From the NCBI RefSeq assembly GCF_014650995.1, contig NZ_BMWA01000016.1, positions 124,001 to 188,000 of the forward strand: a stretch of DNA of 64,000 nt, written 5' to 3'. The stretch's first letter is position 1. Every line of letters begins with the position of its first letter. Both the position numbers and the translations under genes were made by a program. This DNA is from Streptomyces viridiviolaceus (GTDB lineage: Bacteria; Actinomycetota; Actinomycetes; Streptomycetales; Streptomycetaceae). Positions 7,989-17,505 of this stretch are shown one piece after another. Under the pieces are notes generated by a model. It had not been told where the DNA came from. It made no database searches and worked only from the letters and a program-made list of their open reading frames with translations.

Positions 7989-9326
7989 ATGGCACCCCAA
8001 CCCTCCGCGCCCCCCGTCAGCCGTTCCGGGGACCGGGCGGCCGGCCGTCCGAACGACCGCCGCCGCGCCTGGCTGGTGACGGCCATGATCGTCACGTTCA
8101 TGGTCATCAACTTCGCCGACAAGTCGGTCCTCGGCCTCGCCGCCGTTCCGATCATGGATGAGCTGCACATCAGCAACAGCACCTACGGGCTGATCTCCAG
8201 CTCCTTCTACCTGTTGTTCAGCCTCTCCGGACTGGTCGTCGGATTCTTCTCCTCCCGTATGTCCAGCAGGAGCATGCTCTTCCTCATGGCGCTGCTGTGG
8301 GCGGTCGCCCAGCTGCCCGTGCTGGTCGTGGCGGCGGTCCCGACCCTGATCGCGGGCCGCGTCCTGCTGGGCGCCGCGGAAGGGCCGGCGGCCTCGATGT
8401 CCATGCACGCGCTGTACAAGTGGTTCCCGCCCGAGCGGCGCGGACTGCCCTCGGCCTTGCAGATCAGCGGCGCCGCCATCGGCACGCTCGTCTCCGCGCC
8501 CGTACTCACCTGGCTCATCACGGATTTCGGATGGCGATCGGCGTACGCCTCCCTCGCCGCCATCAGCCTGCTCTGGGCGCTGGTGTGGTGGCGGACGGGC
8601 CACGACGGCCCCTACGACGAGACACGCCCCGCGCGGGGTGACAGCCCACGGCTCGCGAAGCAACAGCCGTATCGCCGACTGCTGCTGACCGGAACCGTGC
8701 TGGGCAGCATCGCCAGCGCCTTCGGAGCCGCCTGGGCGCTCGCCCTGGCCCACGCCTGGCTGCCCGCCTACCTCAGGACCGAGCTCGACATGAGCCCCAA
8801 CGCGGTCGCGACCACCATCAGCGCCATCTCCGCCCTCAGCCTCGTTCTGCTCTTGACCGTCTCTCCGCTCATGGACGCACTCAAGTCCCGTGGAGTGTCC
8901 AGCCGCTGGTCCAGCGGTGCCGCGCAGGGAAGCGCGGTGTGCGTCGCGGGCTGCGCCATGGCCGCGTTCCCCTTCACCGACGGCCCCGTCATCCGGCTGT
9001 TGCTGATCGGCGTGGCCTTCGGCACTGTCGCCGTCGCGATCCCCTTGCACTACGTGACCGCCGCCGAGGTCGTTCCCGCGGCGCAGCGCGGTGCCGTCTT
9101 CGGCGTCGTCGCCGCGACCGGCACTCTCCCGGGCCTGATCGCCCCCTTCGTCACCGGCCATCTCATCGACGCGGCGGACACCGCGTCCTCCGGTTACGCG
9201 ACCGCGTTCCTCATCGCATCCGCGGTGATGCTGCTGTCAGGCGTGTCGGCTGTCACCGCCATACGGCCGGAACAGGACGCGCGACGGATCGGCCTGCACG
9301 ACGGACAGACCTCGTCCCCGCACTGA
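7989..9326 (+). CDS. MFS transporter (anion:cation symporter type)
   Basis: A 445-residue membrane protein with about 12 predicted helices. The first helix pair MIVTFMVINFADKSVLGLAA and the Gly/Arg loops (FFSSRMSSR) fit the ACS branch that imports organic anions. The conserved GAAEGPAASMSMHAL segment lies in helix 4-5. AGGAG precedes the ATG by 7 bases. It is followed 143 bases later by an exported alkylsulfatase, so it may import the sulfatase product or sulfate ester. The substrate is inferred from context only. Confidence 0.88.
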   Translation: MAPQPSAPPVSRSGDRAAGRPNDRRRAWLVTAMIVTFMVINFADKSVLGLAAVPIMDELHISNSTYGLISSSFYLLFSLSGLVVGFFSSRMSSRSMLFLMALLWAVAQLPVLVVAAVPTLIAGRVLLGAAEGPAASMSMHALYKWFPPERRGLPSALQISGAAIGTLVSAPVLTWLITDFGWRSAYASLAAISLLWALVWWRTGHDGPYDETRPARGDSPRLAKQQPYRRLLLTGTVLGSIASAFGAAWALALAHAWLPAYLRTELDMSPNAVATTISAISALSLVLLLTVSPLMDALKSRGVSSRWSSGAAQGSAVCVAGCAMAAFPFTDGPVIRLLLIGVAFGTVAVAIPLHYVTAAEVVPAAQRGAVFGVVAATGTLPGLIAPFVTGHLIDAADTASSGYATAFLIASAVMLLSGVSAVTAIRPEQDARRIGLHDGQTSSPH

Positions 9327-9469
9327 CGGGCGAGGGCGTGCCGCAACCGGGGCCGCGACGGCGGGGATGCCGCGGCCTGCGCTGTACCACCGGCCGACGT
9401 CACCGCCGTGGCTCTTCCCCGGCCTTCACAGTTCCGCCCCGCGACCGACCACGAGAAGGGTACGCAAGG

Positions 9470-11416
9470 ATGAATCCGATGAACCGGCGCGGCTTCGTAG
9501 CCGCCGCGGTGGGCGCCGCGACGACGACCGTGCCGCTGAACCCCCAGACGTCCGAGGCGTCCTCCGGCCCCGGGCGTCCCGGAACGCCGTCGCCGACGCA
9601 CACCGAGAGCCTCCCCTACGACGACCGGACCGACTTCGCCGACGCCGACCGTGGCTTCATCGCCGCGTACACCGGCGGACCGATCACCACACCGTCCGGC
9701 AGAATCGCCTGGGACACCGACGCCCACCGCTTCCTCGCCGACGCGGACGAGGCCCCGCCCACGACCGTCGACCCAAGCCTTTGGCGGCAGGCCAGGCTCC
9801 TGTCCCGCCAAGGGCTCTACGAGGTCACGACCCGGATCTACCAGATCCGTGGACTCGACCTGTCCAACATGACCATCGTCGAAGGCGACACAGGCATCAT
9901 CGTCATCGACCCCCTGACCTCCGCCGAGACGGCGGCCGCGGCCCTCCGGCTCTACCGCGACCACCGCGGGAACCGCCCGGTCAAGGCAATGATCTACACC
10001 CACCCTCACGTCGACCACTTCGGCGGCTGCCGGGGTGTCCTGCCCGACGGCACCGACGGCATACCCGTCCTCGCGCCGCAGGGCTTCATGGAGCACGCGG
10101 TCAGCGAGAACGTCTACGCCGGTCCTGCCATGTCCCGCCGCGCAGGCTACATGTACGGCACCAAACTGCCCACCGACGCCGCCGGCCACGTCGGCTGCGG
10201 CCTCGGCCTCGCGGTCTCCACCGGCACCGTCGGCCTGATACCCCCCACCCGGTACATCCAGGCCACCGGACAGGAGGTCACCCTCGACGGGGTCAGAATC
10301 CGTTTCCAGTTGACTCCGGGCACGGAGTGCCAGGAGGAGATGAACTTCCTCTTCCCCGACCTGCGGGCGGTGTGCATGGCGGAGAACGCCACCCACACGA
10401 TGCACAACATCCTGACTCTGCGCGGCGCCCAGGTACGCGACGCGCACGCATGGGCGCGATACCTGACGGAGTCCATCGGCCTCTGCACGGGCGTGGCCGA
10501 TGTGGCGTTCGCGTCCCACCACTGGCCCACGTGGGGCAACGACCGGATCATCGCCCTGCTCACGCAGCAGCGGGACCTCTACGGCTATCTCCATGACCAG
10601 ACCGTCCGCCTGATCAACAAGGGCCTGAACGGCACCGAGATCGCGGAAAGCCTCCAACTCCCGCCGCAGCTGGAGCGGGTGTGGGCCAACCGTGGCTACT
10701 ACGGCTCCCTCAGCCACAACGTCAAGGCCGTGTACCAGCGCTACATGGGCTGGTTCGACGCCAACCCCGCGCATCTGTGGGCGCATCCTCCGGCCGAGGA
10801 GGCACGCCGGTGGGTCGAGTCCCTCGGCGGACAGGCCGCTGTGCGGGCACGCGCCCGGCACTACAGCAACCAGGGCGACCTGCGCTTCGCCGTGACCCTC
10901 CTCAACCACGCCGTCTTCAACGACCCGGCCGACACCAGGGCGAAGCACCAACTCGCGGGGCTCTACGTCCGCCTCGGACGGACCACCGAGAACGCGGTGT
11001 GGCGCAATTTCTACCTCACCGGCGCCCAAGAGCTCATCAACGGTGCCGAGCCGGCCCCCAAGGCCACCATGGGACCCGACCTGTACCAGGCCCTGACGGT
11101 CGGACAGCTCATCGACGGCCTGGCCGTGCGCGTCAACGGCCCCGGCGCCTGGTCGCTGCGCGTCGCCATCGACTGGCACATCGGCGACACCTACTGGCAC
11201 CTCCGCCTCGCCAACGGCCTGCTCACCTGGACCACCGACGCAGGCCCCGGCCCCGACGCGGAGCTGACCATGACGATGACCAGAGCCCAGCTGCTCGCAC
11301 TGCTCGCCGGCAGGAGCACCGACGGCATCACCATGGCAGGTGACGCCTCGCAGCTGACCCGGCTGATGTCAGCGCTGGACACCCCGGACGCCAACTTCCC
11401 CATCGTCACTCCCTGA
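9470..11416 (+). CDS. Exported alkyl sulfatase (SDS hydrolase, metallo-beta-lactamase fold)
   Basis: A 648-residue SdsA1-type enzyme that hydrolyses alkyl sulfate esters to alcohol and sulfate. The N-terminus NRRGFVAAAVGAATTT has a twin Arg and hydrophobic stretch, suggesting Tat export. The zinc motif THPHVDHFGG is at about residues 177-186. Further family blocks are AENATHTMHNILTLRGAQVR and the ASHHWPTWG stretch. The middle dimerisation domain (residues about 390-520) and the C-terminal SCP2-like domain (about 530-648) are both present, so the length is full. The ATG at 9470 follows AAGG. It probably forms a unit with the upstream MFS transporter. Confidence 0.92.
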   Translation: MNPMNRRGFVAAAVGAATTTVPLNPQTSEASSGPGRPGTPSPTHTESLPYDDRTDFADADRGFIAAYTGGPITTPSGRIAWDTDAHRFLADADEAPPTTVDPSLWRQARLLSRQGLYEVTTRIYQIRGLDLSNMTIVEGDTGIIVIDPLTSAETAAAALRLYRDHRGNRPVKAMIYTHPHVDHFGGCRGVLPDGTDGIPVLAPQGFMEHAVSENVYAGPAMSRRAGYMYGTKLPTDAAGHVGCGLGLAVSTGTVGLIPPTRYIQATGQEVTLDGVRIRFQLTPGTECQEEMNFLFPDLRAVCMAENATHTMHNILTLRGAQVRDAHAWARYLTESIGLCTGVADVAFASHHWPTWGNDRIIALLTQQRDLYGYLHDQTVRLINKGLNGTEIAESLQLPPQLERVWANRGYYGSLSHNVKAVYQRYMGWFDANPAHLWAHPPAEEARRWVESLGGQAAVRARARHYSNQGDLRFAVTLLNHAVFNDPADTRAKHQLAGLYVRLGRTTENAVWRNFYLTGAQELINGAEPAPKATMGPDLYQALTVGQLIDGLAVRVNGPGAWSLRVAIDWHIGDTYWHLRLANGLLTWTTDAGPGPDAELTMTMTRAQLLALLAGRSTDGITMAGDASQLTRLMSALDTPDANFPIVTP

Positions 11417-11462
11417 GCCTCGACCCTGCCGTGGAAGCCGAGGCTCCTCGAGAGCGCTCGAG
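11415..11462 (+). terminator. Tandem hairpins between convergent genes
   Basis: GAGCCTCG (11415-11422) pairs with CGAGGCTC (11439-11446), and immediately after it CTCGAG-AGCG-CTCGAG (11447-11462) forms a second stem. Both lie right at the sulfatase stop codon and before the end of the leftward hydrolase gene. They probably end transcription in one or both directions. Confidence 0.6.
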
Positions 11463-11579
11463 GGAGGACGGTGCCGGGGGCCGAGCGCGGTTCCGGCGGA
11501 GACGGCGCCGACCGCGTTCCCCAAGGGCAGCCCGGCGATCCGGATCCGGGAGAAGCGTCGGTGCGTGCGTTGCGCCGTC

Positions 11580-13043
11580 CTACGGGGCGATCCCCACACC
11601 GTCGATCCGGCTCCAGGACGTTTCCTGGGCGTGTGTCATGGCCGGCCACGACAACGCTCCTGGCCGGGGCTGGACACGGGAGGCGTACGGAAGGGGGCGG
11701 AAGTCGGCGTCGTAGAAGCATCCGGTGCCGTAGGTGCGATCGAAGCCGGCGCACGATGATGCGATGGACTGCGGCGTGGGCTTCTTCCCCGTGCGTACCC
11801 AGGCAGCCAGCGCAGCCATGGAGTTGGCGTACTCAGCCTTGCTCAGCTCACTGTGCTCGCTCTCCGTGGTGAAGGTCTGCACGAGATTCTTCTCGCGATG
11901 CGCGCCCTCAAGACTCGCCCGGTATCCAGCCTCATGTTCGACGAATGCGGTGGGGTCGTCGATGGCGTGCATGGTCAGCACAGGGATCGATACCCGCCCG
12001 GTGAGGTCGCTGTCAAAGGACAGATCGCGCTGGGCGGCGGGATCGGCGGAGAAGCGTTCGACACCTGCGTTCAGTGCCTTGTCGTCGTGTGCACCGGAGT
12101 ATGACACGCCGTCGTTGCTGAAGGGATTCCGGTCGCCGAGCCGACGGTGGACGATGTCGCGGAAGGTGAACACGGAGAAGCGCAGGTGCGATTCCAGCGT
12201 CCGTTCCGGGATGCGCGTGACTGCGAGGATGTCGTCAAGGTTGCGTTGCTGCAGTGGGGTGCGCTCCTGCGGTGCCGAGGCGTATCCCGTGCACTCCTGC
12301 AGGCGGGCTCGCAGACCTGCGGTTGTCAGGGTCGACGTGGGGCGCAGTCCCTGCCACAGCGGGTACTGAGGTTCGCTGGGGCGGGGAAGATTCCGGCAGT
12401 AGTACTGATAGACCACCCGAAGGTCGACGCGGTGGTCGTAGCCGCGGGAGCCACCGGCCAGAACACCGTTGGTGAGCAGAGCGCCGTCGTAGGAGCCGTG
12501 CTTCTTGCCGTACGTCTCCACGACCTTGGCGGCCACGTTCCCGCCCCAGGACTGGCCGTGTACGTAGGTGCGGTCAGGTTCGCCGAATTCGTTCACGAAA
12601 AGCCGCCGCAGATTCTCCGTGTCGGCAGCCGCCATCCGGGTTCCGTAACCACCACGTCGATACGACGAGCCCGCCCAGGCGTATCCCTCGTCCACCATCA
12701 CCGACCAGCGGTCCAGGTCGCCGATGCTCCGCTCCGGATCTGATCCTTCACCCAAGTCGGGGCCGCCGTGAGCGTGGACGATCAGCGAGCCGTTCCACTG
12801 CTTGGGCACGGCGATCGCGTAGAAGGCTCCGTTTGTGTCCTGCCCGGTGTAGCACGTGGCCTTGTCCCCCACGTTCGAGGGGCACACGGTCGTTGTGGGA
12901 TGCGGACCGGCGGCTTGGGCCGGGCCGATACCGCTCAACGACCCGGCGACGATGCCCGCGACAGCGGCGGCCAGTGTCACGCCACGTGCTGTGCGGGACC
13001 GGGTGCGTGGAGGGGAAGACGTGTTCCGGCCTCGACTGTTCAC
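11580..13043 (-). CDS. Secreted alpha/beta hydrolase
   Basis: A 487-residue exported hydrolase. The signal peptide spans about residues 20-43 (hydrophobic core GVTLAAAVAGIVAG, cleavage near AQA-AG). The oxyanion region is LIVHAHGGPD and the nucleophile elbow is GQSWGG at about residue 165. A late aspartate (MHAIDDPTAFVEH) and a histidine (ESEHSELSK) could complete the triad. Paired cysteines in the C-terminal 60 residues fit an extracellular protein. The start codon is GTG. The substrate is unknown. Neighbours on both sides run convergently or are unrelated. Confidence 0.82.
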   Translation of the reverse strand: MNSRGRNTSSPPRTRSRTARGVTLAAAVAGIVAGSLSGIGPAQAAGPHPTTTVCPSNVGDKATCYTGQDTNGAFYAIAVPKQWNGSLIVHAHGGPDLGEGSDPERSIGDLDRWSVMVDEGYAWAGSSYRRGGYGTRMAAADTENLRRLFVNEFGEPDRTYVHGQSWGGNVAAKVVETYGKKHGSYDGALLTNGVLAGGSRGYDHRVDLRVVYQYYCRNLPRPSEPQYPLWQGLRPTSTLTTAGLRARLQECTGYASAPQERTPLQQRNLDDILAVTRIPERTLESHLRFSVFTFRDIVHRRLGDRNPFSNDGVSYSGAHDDKALNAGVERFSADPAAQRDLSFDSDLTGRVSIPVLTMHAIDDPTAFVEHEAGYRASLEGAHREKNLVQTFTTESEHSELSKAEYANSMAALAAWVRTGKKPTPQSIASSCAGFDRTYGTGCFYDADFRPLPYASRVQPRPGALSWPAMTHAQETSWSRIDGVGIAP

Positions 13044-13207
13044 AGCGACGCTCCCGAACTCAGTGGCGCCTCATCGCGCCGAGCGATGCGATGCTAGGAA
13101 TGCACCGATAGGCGCGCCATGGATCACTCAGTTCTGTTCATACTGTGCCTGCGCCTCCTCCGGGCCATCACCGACAGCGGCAGCTGGGCGCGGGCCGGCC
13201 AACGGGT

Positions 13208-13400
13208 TCAGCGGGTCAGCGCGGAGCCGGCGAGCATGACGAGCGCCCCTGTCGGATCGATGCCCCTCGCCCGGCAGACGATGACGAGGACCGCGCCGCC
13301 GACGACCATGATCACCGGATAGGCGACACGGAACCTCCGCAGCGCAGCAGCTACGCCGTTGAAGACCGACACGGCGGTCTCACGGAGTTCGCCATCGAGC
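13208..13400 (-). pseudogene. Possible remnant of a small membrane protein
   Basis: The frame ends with RFRVAYPVIMVVGGAVLVIV then CRARGIDPTGALVMLAGSALTR and a stop. It has two hydrophobic segments and normal codon bias, but the upstream part has no start or sensible composition. It may be the tail of a lost gene. I do not recognise the family. Confidence 0.3.
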
Positions 13401-13633
13401 GCGGCACCACTCAGGACACCCGGGCGTACGTCACCGCCGCCCAAGTGCTGGGCCGCTGCAGCCGAGTCGGCCGTCGGGTGAGCTCGGTGCCATGCTTCGC
13501 GGCTGTCACGGGATCGCGCGCCGCGTCGCTGCCGTCCGGCTCTGGCACTGGCGGCGGTGGACGGGTGATTCGACGAGGTCGGCGGTTGCCAAAGTGATGG
13601 CAGCAGGCGGCGGTTGCGGGGAAGATGGGTGCC

Positions 13634-14452
13634 ATGACGGACGAAGGCTCCTCCATCGACTCCACCAAGCCCAGTATCGCGCGCGTCTACGACTATCTGC
13701 TCGGCGGCAAGGACAACTACGCCGTGGACCGGCAGATCGGCGACGTGTTCAAACGCGACCTTCCTGGTTCGGTGGCGATCGCCTTCGCCAACCGCGCAGC
13801 GCTGACCCGTGCGGTCGAGGTGATCGCGACGACCACGGGCATACGGCAGTTCATCGATCTGGGGAGTGGCCTCCCGACCGCCGACAACGTCCATCAGGTC
13901 GCGCAACGGCACGCTCCGGACTCACGTGTCGTCTACGTCGACATCGACCCCCAAGTGCTGGTCCACGGCCGCGCGCTTCTTGAGGAGAACGACCGGACCC
14001 GGGTCGTCCCGGTGGACGTACGTGACCCCGAAGGCATCCGTACCCACCCGGAGACCCGGGAACTGATCGACTTCGATCACCCCGTCGCCGTCATGTTCAG
14101 CGCCATCCTCCACCACGTCAACGACGACGAAGACCCCGCCGGAATCGTCCGCTACTGGCGCGACCACGTTCCCTCCGGGAGCTACTTCTTCGTCAGCCAC
14201 TTCCGTTCCGGCAACAACCCGGAGACGGCGGAGGCCGAGAGAGTCCTCCAGGAGACTTTCGGCCGCGGCCGCTGGCGCACCGACGAGGAGATCGAGGCCC
14301 TGCTGCACGGTCTGGACATCCTCGAGCCGGGGATCGTGCCCGCGTCCCTGTGGCGTCCCGACGTGGCCGACAGCCGGTGGAGCAGCAGCGAACGGCGGGA
14401 ACTCACCGTCTGGGAGCGTCTCATCGCCGCCGGGCTGGCCCGCAAGGCCTAG
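13634..14452 (+). CDS. SAM-dependent methyltransferase (Methyltransf_19 family)
   Basis: A 272-residue cytoplasmic protein of the S-adenosyl methyltransferase family that is much expanded in Streptomyces. The hallmark N-terminus PSIARVYDYLLGGKDNYAVD is present. The SAM motif I is FIDLGSGLPTADNVH (about residue 78) and the acidic motif is VVYVDIDPQVL. The later blocks ILHHVNDDEDPAG and SHFRSG are typical. The methyl acceptor is unknown for the family. ATG 13634 is better spaced from GGGGAAG than ATG 13625. It is a single gene with a strong terminator downstream. Confidence 0.88.
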   Translation: MTDEGSSIDSTKPSIARVYDYLLGGKDNYAVDRQIGDVFKRDLPGSVAIAFANRAALTRAVEVIATTTGIRQFIDLGSGLPTADNVHQVAQRHAPDSRVVYVDIDPQVLVHGRALLEENDRTRVVPVDVRDPEGIRTHPETRELIDFDHPVAVMFSAILHHVNDDEDPAGIVRYWRDHVPSGSYFFVSHFRSGNNPETAEAERVLQETFGRGRWRTDEEIEALLHGLDILEPGIVPASLWRPDVADSRWSSSERRELTVWERLIAAGLARKA

Positions 14453-14632
14453 GTATGGCCTGGCCGGGGGATCCGTGCGTGGTACTGGCAGCACCTGCGC
14501 AGGCGGCCGAGCCCGCTCAGGCTTCCGTGTCGGCGGCTGCGGTGCAGGCGGTCGGTGGCGGCACCCTCGCGTCGTCCCGGTGTTGCGTTGCGAACGGTCG
14601 TGCGCATGAATCAGCTCGGTGTTCCGGACAAG

Positions 14633-14675
14633 CCACGGGTGGGCTCCGCCTGCGCTCGGCGGAGCCCACCCGTGG
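14633..14675. terminator. Perfect 18-bp hairpin terminator
   Basis: CCACGGGTGGGCTCCGCC (14633-14650), a 7-base loop, then its exact reverse complement (14658-14675). It sits between the rightward methyltransferase gene and the leftward end of the meta-cleavage operon, so it can act as a shared bidirectional terminator. Confidence 0.85.
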
Positions 14676-14699
14676 CCCAAACTCGTCATCTCCTGCCTG

Positions 14700-15719
14700 T
14701 CAGCTCGCAGCGCGGCTGCCGGCAAGGGTGAGGGCCACGTCGACGATCATGTCCTCCTGGCCGCCGACCAAGCCCCGTCGGCCGCACTCCAGCAGAATGG
14801 CGCGGACGTCGACGCCGTAGCGGTCGGAGGCGATCTCCGCGTGCCGCAGGAAGGAGGAATAGACGCCTGCGTAGCCCAGGGTGAGGGTTTCGCGGTCCAC
14901 GCGGACCGGGCGGTCCTGGAGCGGACGGACCAGGTCGTCGGCGGCGTCCTGCAGCCGGAACAGGTCGCAGCCGTGCTCGATGCCCGAGAGGTTCGCCACC
15001 GCGATGAACGCTTCCAGAGGGCAGTTGCCCGCGCCCGCGCCGTGGCCGGCCAGGGAGGCGTCGACGCGGCGCACCCCGTTCTCCACGGCGACGATGCTGT
15101 TGGCCACCGACAGGGAGAGGTTCTCGTGGGCGTGGATGCCGATCTCCGTGGCGTCGTCAAGGACGTCCCGATAGGCCCGGACCCGGTCGGCCACGTCCTT
15201 CATGGTGAGCCGGCCGCCGGAGTCGGTGACGTACACGCAGTGCGCGCCGTAGGACTCCATCAGGCGGGCTTGTTCGGCCAGTTGGGCCGGTTCGGCGCGG
15301 TGGGAGAGCATCAGGAAGCCGGACACGTCCATGCCCAGGTCACGGGCCGCGGCGATGTGCTGCGCGGAGATGTCCGCCTCGGTGCAGTGGGTGGCCACCC
15401 GGACCGAGCGCACCCCCAGAGCGTAGGCGGTCTTCAGGTCCTGGATGGTGCCGACGCCGGGCAGCAGCAAGGTGGTCAGCCGCGCCCGCTCCAGCTCCGA
15501 GGCCGCCGCCTCGATCCACGCCCAGTCGGTGTGGGAGCCGGGCCCGTAGTTGAGCGAGCCGCCCGCCAGGCCGTCGCCGTGGGCGACCTCGACGGCGTCG
15601 ACGCCGGCGGCGTCCAGGGCTCGTACGATCCGTCGCACGTCCGCGGGGGTGATCCGGTGCCGGACGGCGTGCATGCCGTCCCGCAAGGTCACGTCCTGGA
15701 CGAAGATGCCGCTCCTCAT
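14700..15719 (-). CDS. 4-hydroxy-2-oxovalerate aldolase
   Basis: A 339-residue DmpG/MhpE-type aldolase splitting 4-hydroxy-2-oxoacids to pyruvate and an aldehyde, the last step of meta-cleavage. The start VQDVTLRDGMHAVRH carries the metal-binding Asp and Arg. HCTEADISAQH, GIHAHENLSLSVANS (the HxH metal ligands) and the tail region ending with GGQEDMI match the HMGL-like family. It normally complexes with the acylating aldehyde dehydrogenase, whose gene overlaps its start by 4 bases. It is the last gene of the operon and is followed by the 18-bp terminator. Confidence 0.93.
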   Translation of the reverse strand: MRSGIFVQDVTLRDGMHAVRHRITPADVRRIVRALDAAGVDAVEVAHGDGLAGGSLNYGPGSHTDWAWIEAAASELERARLTTLLLPGVGTIQDLKTAYALGVRSVRVATHCTEADISAQHIAAARDLGMDVSGFLMLSHRAEPAQLAEQARLMESYGAHCVYVTDSGGRLTMKDVADRVRAYRDVLDDATEIGIHAHENLSLSVANSIVAVENGVRRVDASLAGHGAGAGNCPLEAFIAVANLSGIEHGCDLFRLQDAADDLVRPLQDRPVRVDRETLTLGYAGVYSSFLRHAEIASDRYGVDVRAILLECGRRGLVGGQEDMIVDVALTLAGSRAAS

Positions 15720-16699
15720 GCCGTCACCTCGCAGGCACCGGCCGCACGGGCCGCGATCCGCTCGGCCACCCCGAGGGCGGCCGAGGTCATGATGTCGAGA
15801 TTGCCCGCATAGGCCGGGAGGTAGTGGGCCGCGCCCTCGACCTCCAGGAACACGGACACCTGATGGGTCGGCCGGCCGGTGGCTCCCTCGGCGAGCAGGG
15901 TCGCGACCGGCTGGTCCCCGGGGACGGGGGTGATCTGCACCCGCTGCTTGAGCCGGTAGCCGGGGACGTAGGCCGCGACCTCGGCCACCATCGCGGTGAC
16001 GCTCTCCTCGATGGCGGCGTGCTGCGCCGTGTCGGGCGCCTCCACCAGGCACAGCACCGTGTCCCGCATGATCAGCGGCGGCTCGGCCGGGTTCAGGACG
16101 ATGATCGCCTTGCCGCGGTCCGCGCCGCCCACCTCGACCAGCGCGCGGGACGTCGTCTCGGTGAACTCGTCGATGTTGGCGCGGGTGCCGGGGCCGGCCG
16201 ACCTCGAGGCGATCGAGGCGACGATCTCCGCGTAGCGCACCGGGACCGTCCGGGAGATCGCGGCGACCACCGGGATGGTGGCCTGCCCGCCGCAGGTGAC
16301 CATGTTGACGTTCGGAGCGTCCAGGTGCTGCTCCATGTTGACCGCCGGGACGACATAGGGGCCGATCGCCGCCGGGGTCAGGTCGATCAGGCGCTTGCCC
16401 AGCGGTGTCAGCTTTGCCGCGTTGGCCCGGTGGGCTCCCGCCGAGGTGGCGTCGAAGACGATGCCGATCTCGTCGAAGAAGGGGAGACCGATCAGCCCGT
16501 CCACCCCCTCGTGCGTGGTGGCCACGTTCAGGCGCTTGGCGCGCGCCAGTCCGTCGGACGCCGGGTCGATGCCGACCAGCGCGCCCATCTCCAGGTTCCG
16601 GGACGTGCGCAACACTTTGATCATGAGGTCGGTGCCGATGTTGCCCGAGCCGATGATCGCGACCTTGGTGCGTGGCGCACCGTCCGTACGCGTCGTCAT
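15716..16699 (-). CDS. Acetaldehyde dehydrogenase (acetylating)
   Basis: A 327-residue DmpF/MhpF-type enzyme turning acetaldehyde (or propanal) plus CoA and NAD+ into acyl-CoA. The NAD-binding motif is AIIGSGNIGTDL near residue 15 and the active-site cysteine is in NMVTCGGQATIP at about residue 132. The length equals the family norm. It overlaps the genes on both sides by 4 bases, which points to translational coupling with the aldolase for substrate channelling. Confidence 0.94.
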   Translation of the reverse strand: MTTRTDGAPRTKVAIIGSGNIGTDLMIKVLRTSRNLEMGALVGIDPASDGLARAKRLNVATTHEGVDGLIGLPFFDEIGIVFDATSAGAHRANAAKLTPLGKRLIDLTPAAIGPYVVPAVNMEQHLDAPNVNMVTCGGQATIPVVAAISRTVPVRYAEIVASIASRSAGPGTRANIDEFTETTSRALVEVGGADRGKAIIVLNPAEPPLIMRDTVLCLVEAPDTAQHAAIEESVTAMVAEVAAYVPGYRLKQRVQITPVPGDQPVATLLAEGATGRPTHQVSVFLEVEGAAHYLPAYAGNLDIMTSAALGVAERIAARAAGACEVTA

Positions 16700-17505
16700 A
16701 CCGTTCCTTCCCCGATCGCGGTGCTGACCGTACCGAGGCCGCCGATCACCGCGGTGACCTGCGCGCCCGGTGCGAGCGGGCTCATCGGGCCGAGCGCGCC
16801 GGAGAGCACCACATGGCCGGCCCGCAGCGGATCCCCCAGGTCACGTGCCGTGCGGGCCAGCCAGAGCAGTGCGGCGAGCGGGTCGCCCAGGCAGTCCGCG
16901 CCGGTGCCCTTCGACACGGTCCGGCCGTCGACGGACATCTCCATGACGGCCGTCCGCGGTTCGAACTCGTCGAGGCCACGGCGCTCCCGGCCGAGCACGA
17001 AGGCGCCCGCGGAGGCGTTGTCGGCGACCGTGTCGGAAAGCGTGATGTCCCAGCCCGCGACCCGGCTGCCACAGATCTCCAGAGCGGCCACGGCGTGATC
17101 GACCGCGGCCCGCACCCGGGCCGGGTCCAGCGGACCCTCTGCCAGGTCCGCGCCCAGTACGAACGCGATCTCGGCCTCGATCCGGGGCTGGAGCACGGAC
17201 GCGTACGGCACGGTGTCGCCGTCCGTGTGGCCCATGTCGTCCAGCAGGACGCCGAAGTCCGGCTGGTCCACGCCGAGTTGCTGCTGCACCGCGGGCGAGG
17301 TCAGCCCGATCTTGTGGCCCACGACGCGTGCGCCGCGCGCCAGGCGTGCCGCCGTGACCCGTTGCTGCACGGCGTACGCGGCACCGATGTCGGAGGTGCC
17401 GATCAGATCCCGCACCGGCGCGCACGGAACACGGGTGGCGGCGGCCTCCAGGAGCCGGGCGGCCGCCTCCGGGACGCCCTGTGGCGTCTGCCTGGTGTCA
17501 GTCAT
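16696..17505 (-). CDS. 2-keto-4-pentenoate hydratase
   Basis: A 269-residue member of the fumarylacetoacetase-like fold, MhpD type. It adds water to 2-hydroxypenta-2,4-dienoate to give 4-hydroxy-2-oxovalerate. Visible blocks are ARVVGHKIGLTSPAVQQQLG, QPRIEAEIAFVLG (metal-binding acidic residues) and ALEICGSRVAGWDI. It overlaps the dehydrogenase gene by 4 bases and the upstream hydrolase gene by 8, so it sits mid-operon in catalytic order. Confidence 0.92.
   Translation of the reverse strand: MTDTRQTPQGVPEAAARLLEAAATRVPCAPVRDLIGTSDIGAAYAVQQRVTAARLARGARVVGHKIGLTSPAVQQQLGVDQPDFGVLLDDMGHTDGDTVPYASVLQPRIEAEIAFVLGADLAEGPLDPARVRAAVDHAVAALEICGSRVAGWDITLSDTVADNASAGAFVLGRERRGLDEFEPRTAVMEMSVDGRTVSKGTGADCLGDPLAALLWLARTARDLGDPLRAGHVVLSGALGPMSPLAPGAQVTAVIGGLGTVSTAIGEGTV

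Noticed and set aside
9194..11200. A 668-codon leftward frame opposite the sulfatase
   Set aside because: It is antisense to a gene with the full THPHVDH metal motif and has no motifs of its own.
8939..11416. An 825-codon frame as a longer sulfatase
   Set aside because: The first 177 codons overlap the transporter gene in another frame and are arginine-rich noise; the Tat leader begins at 9470.
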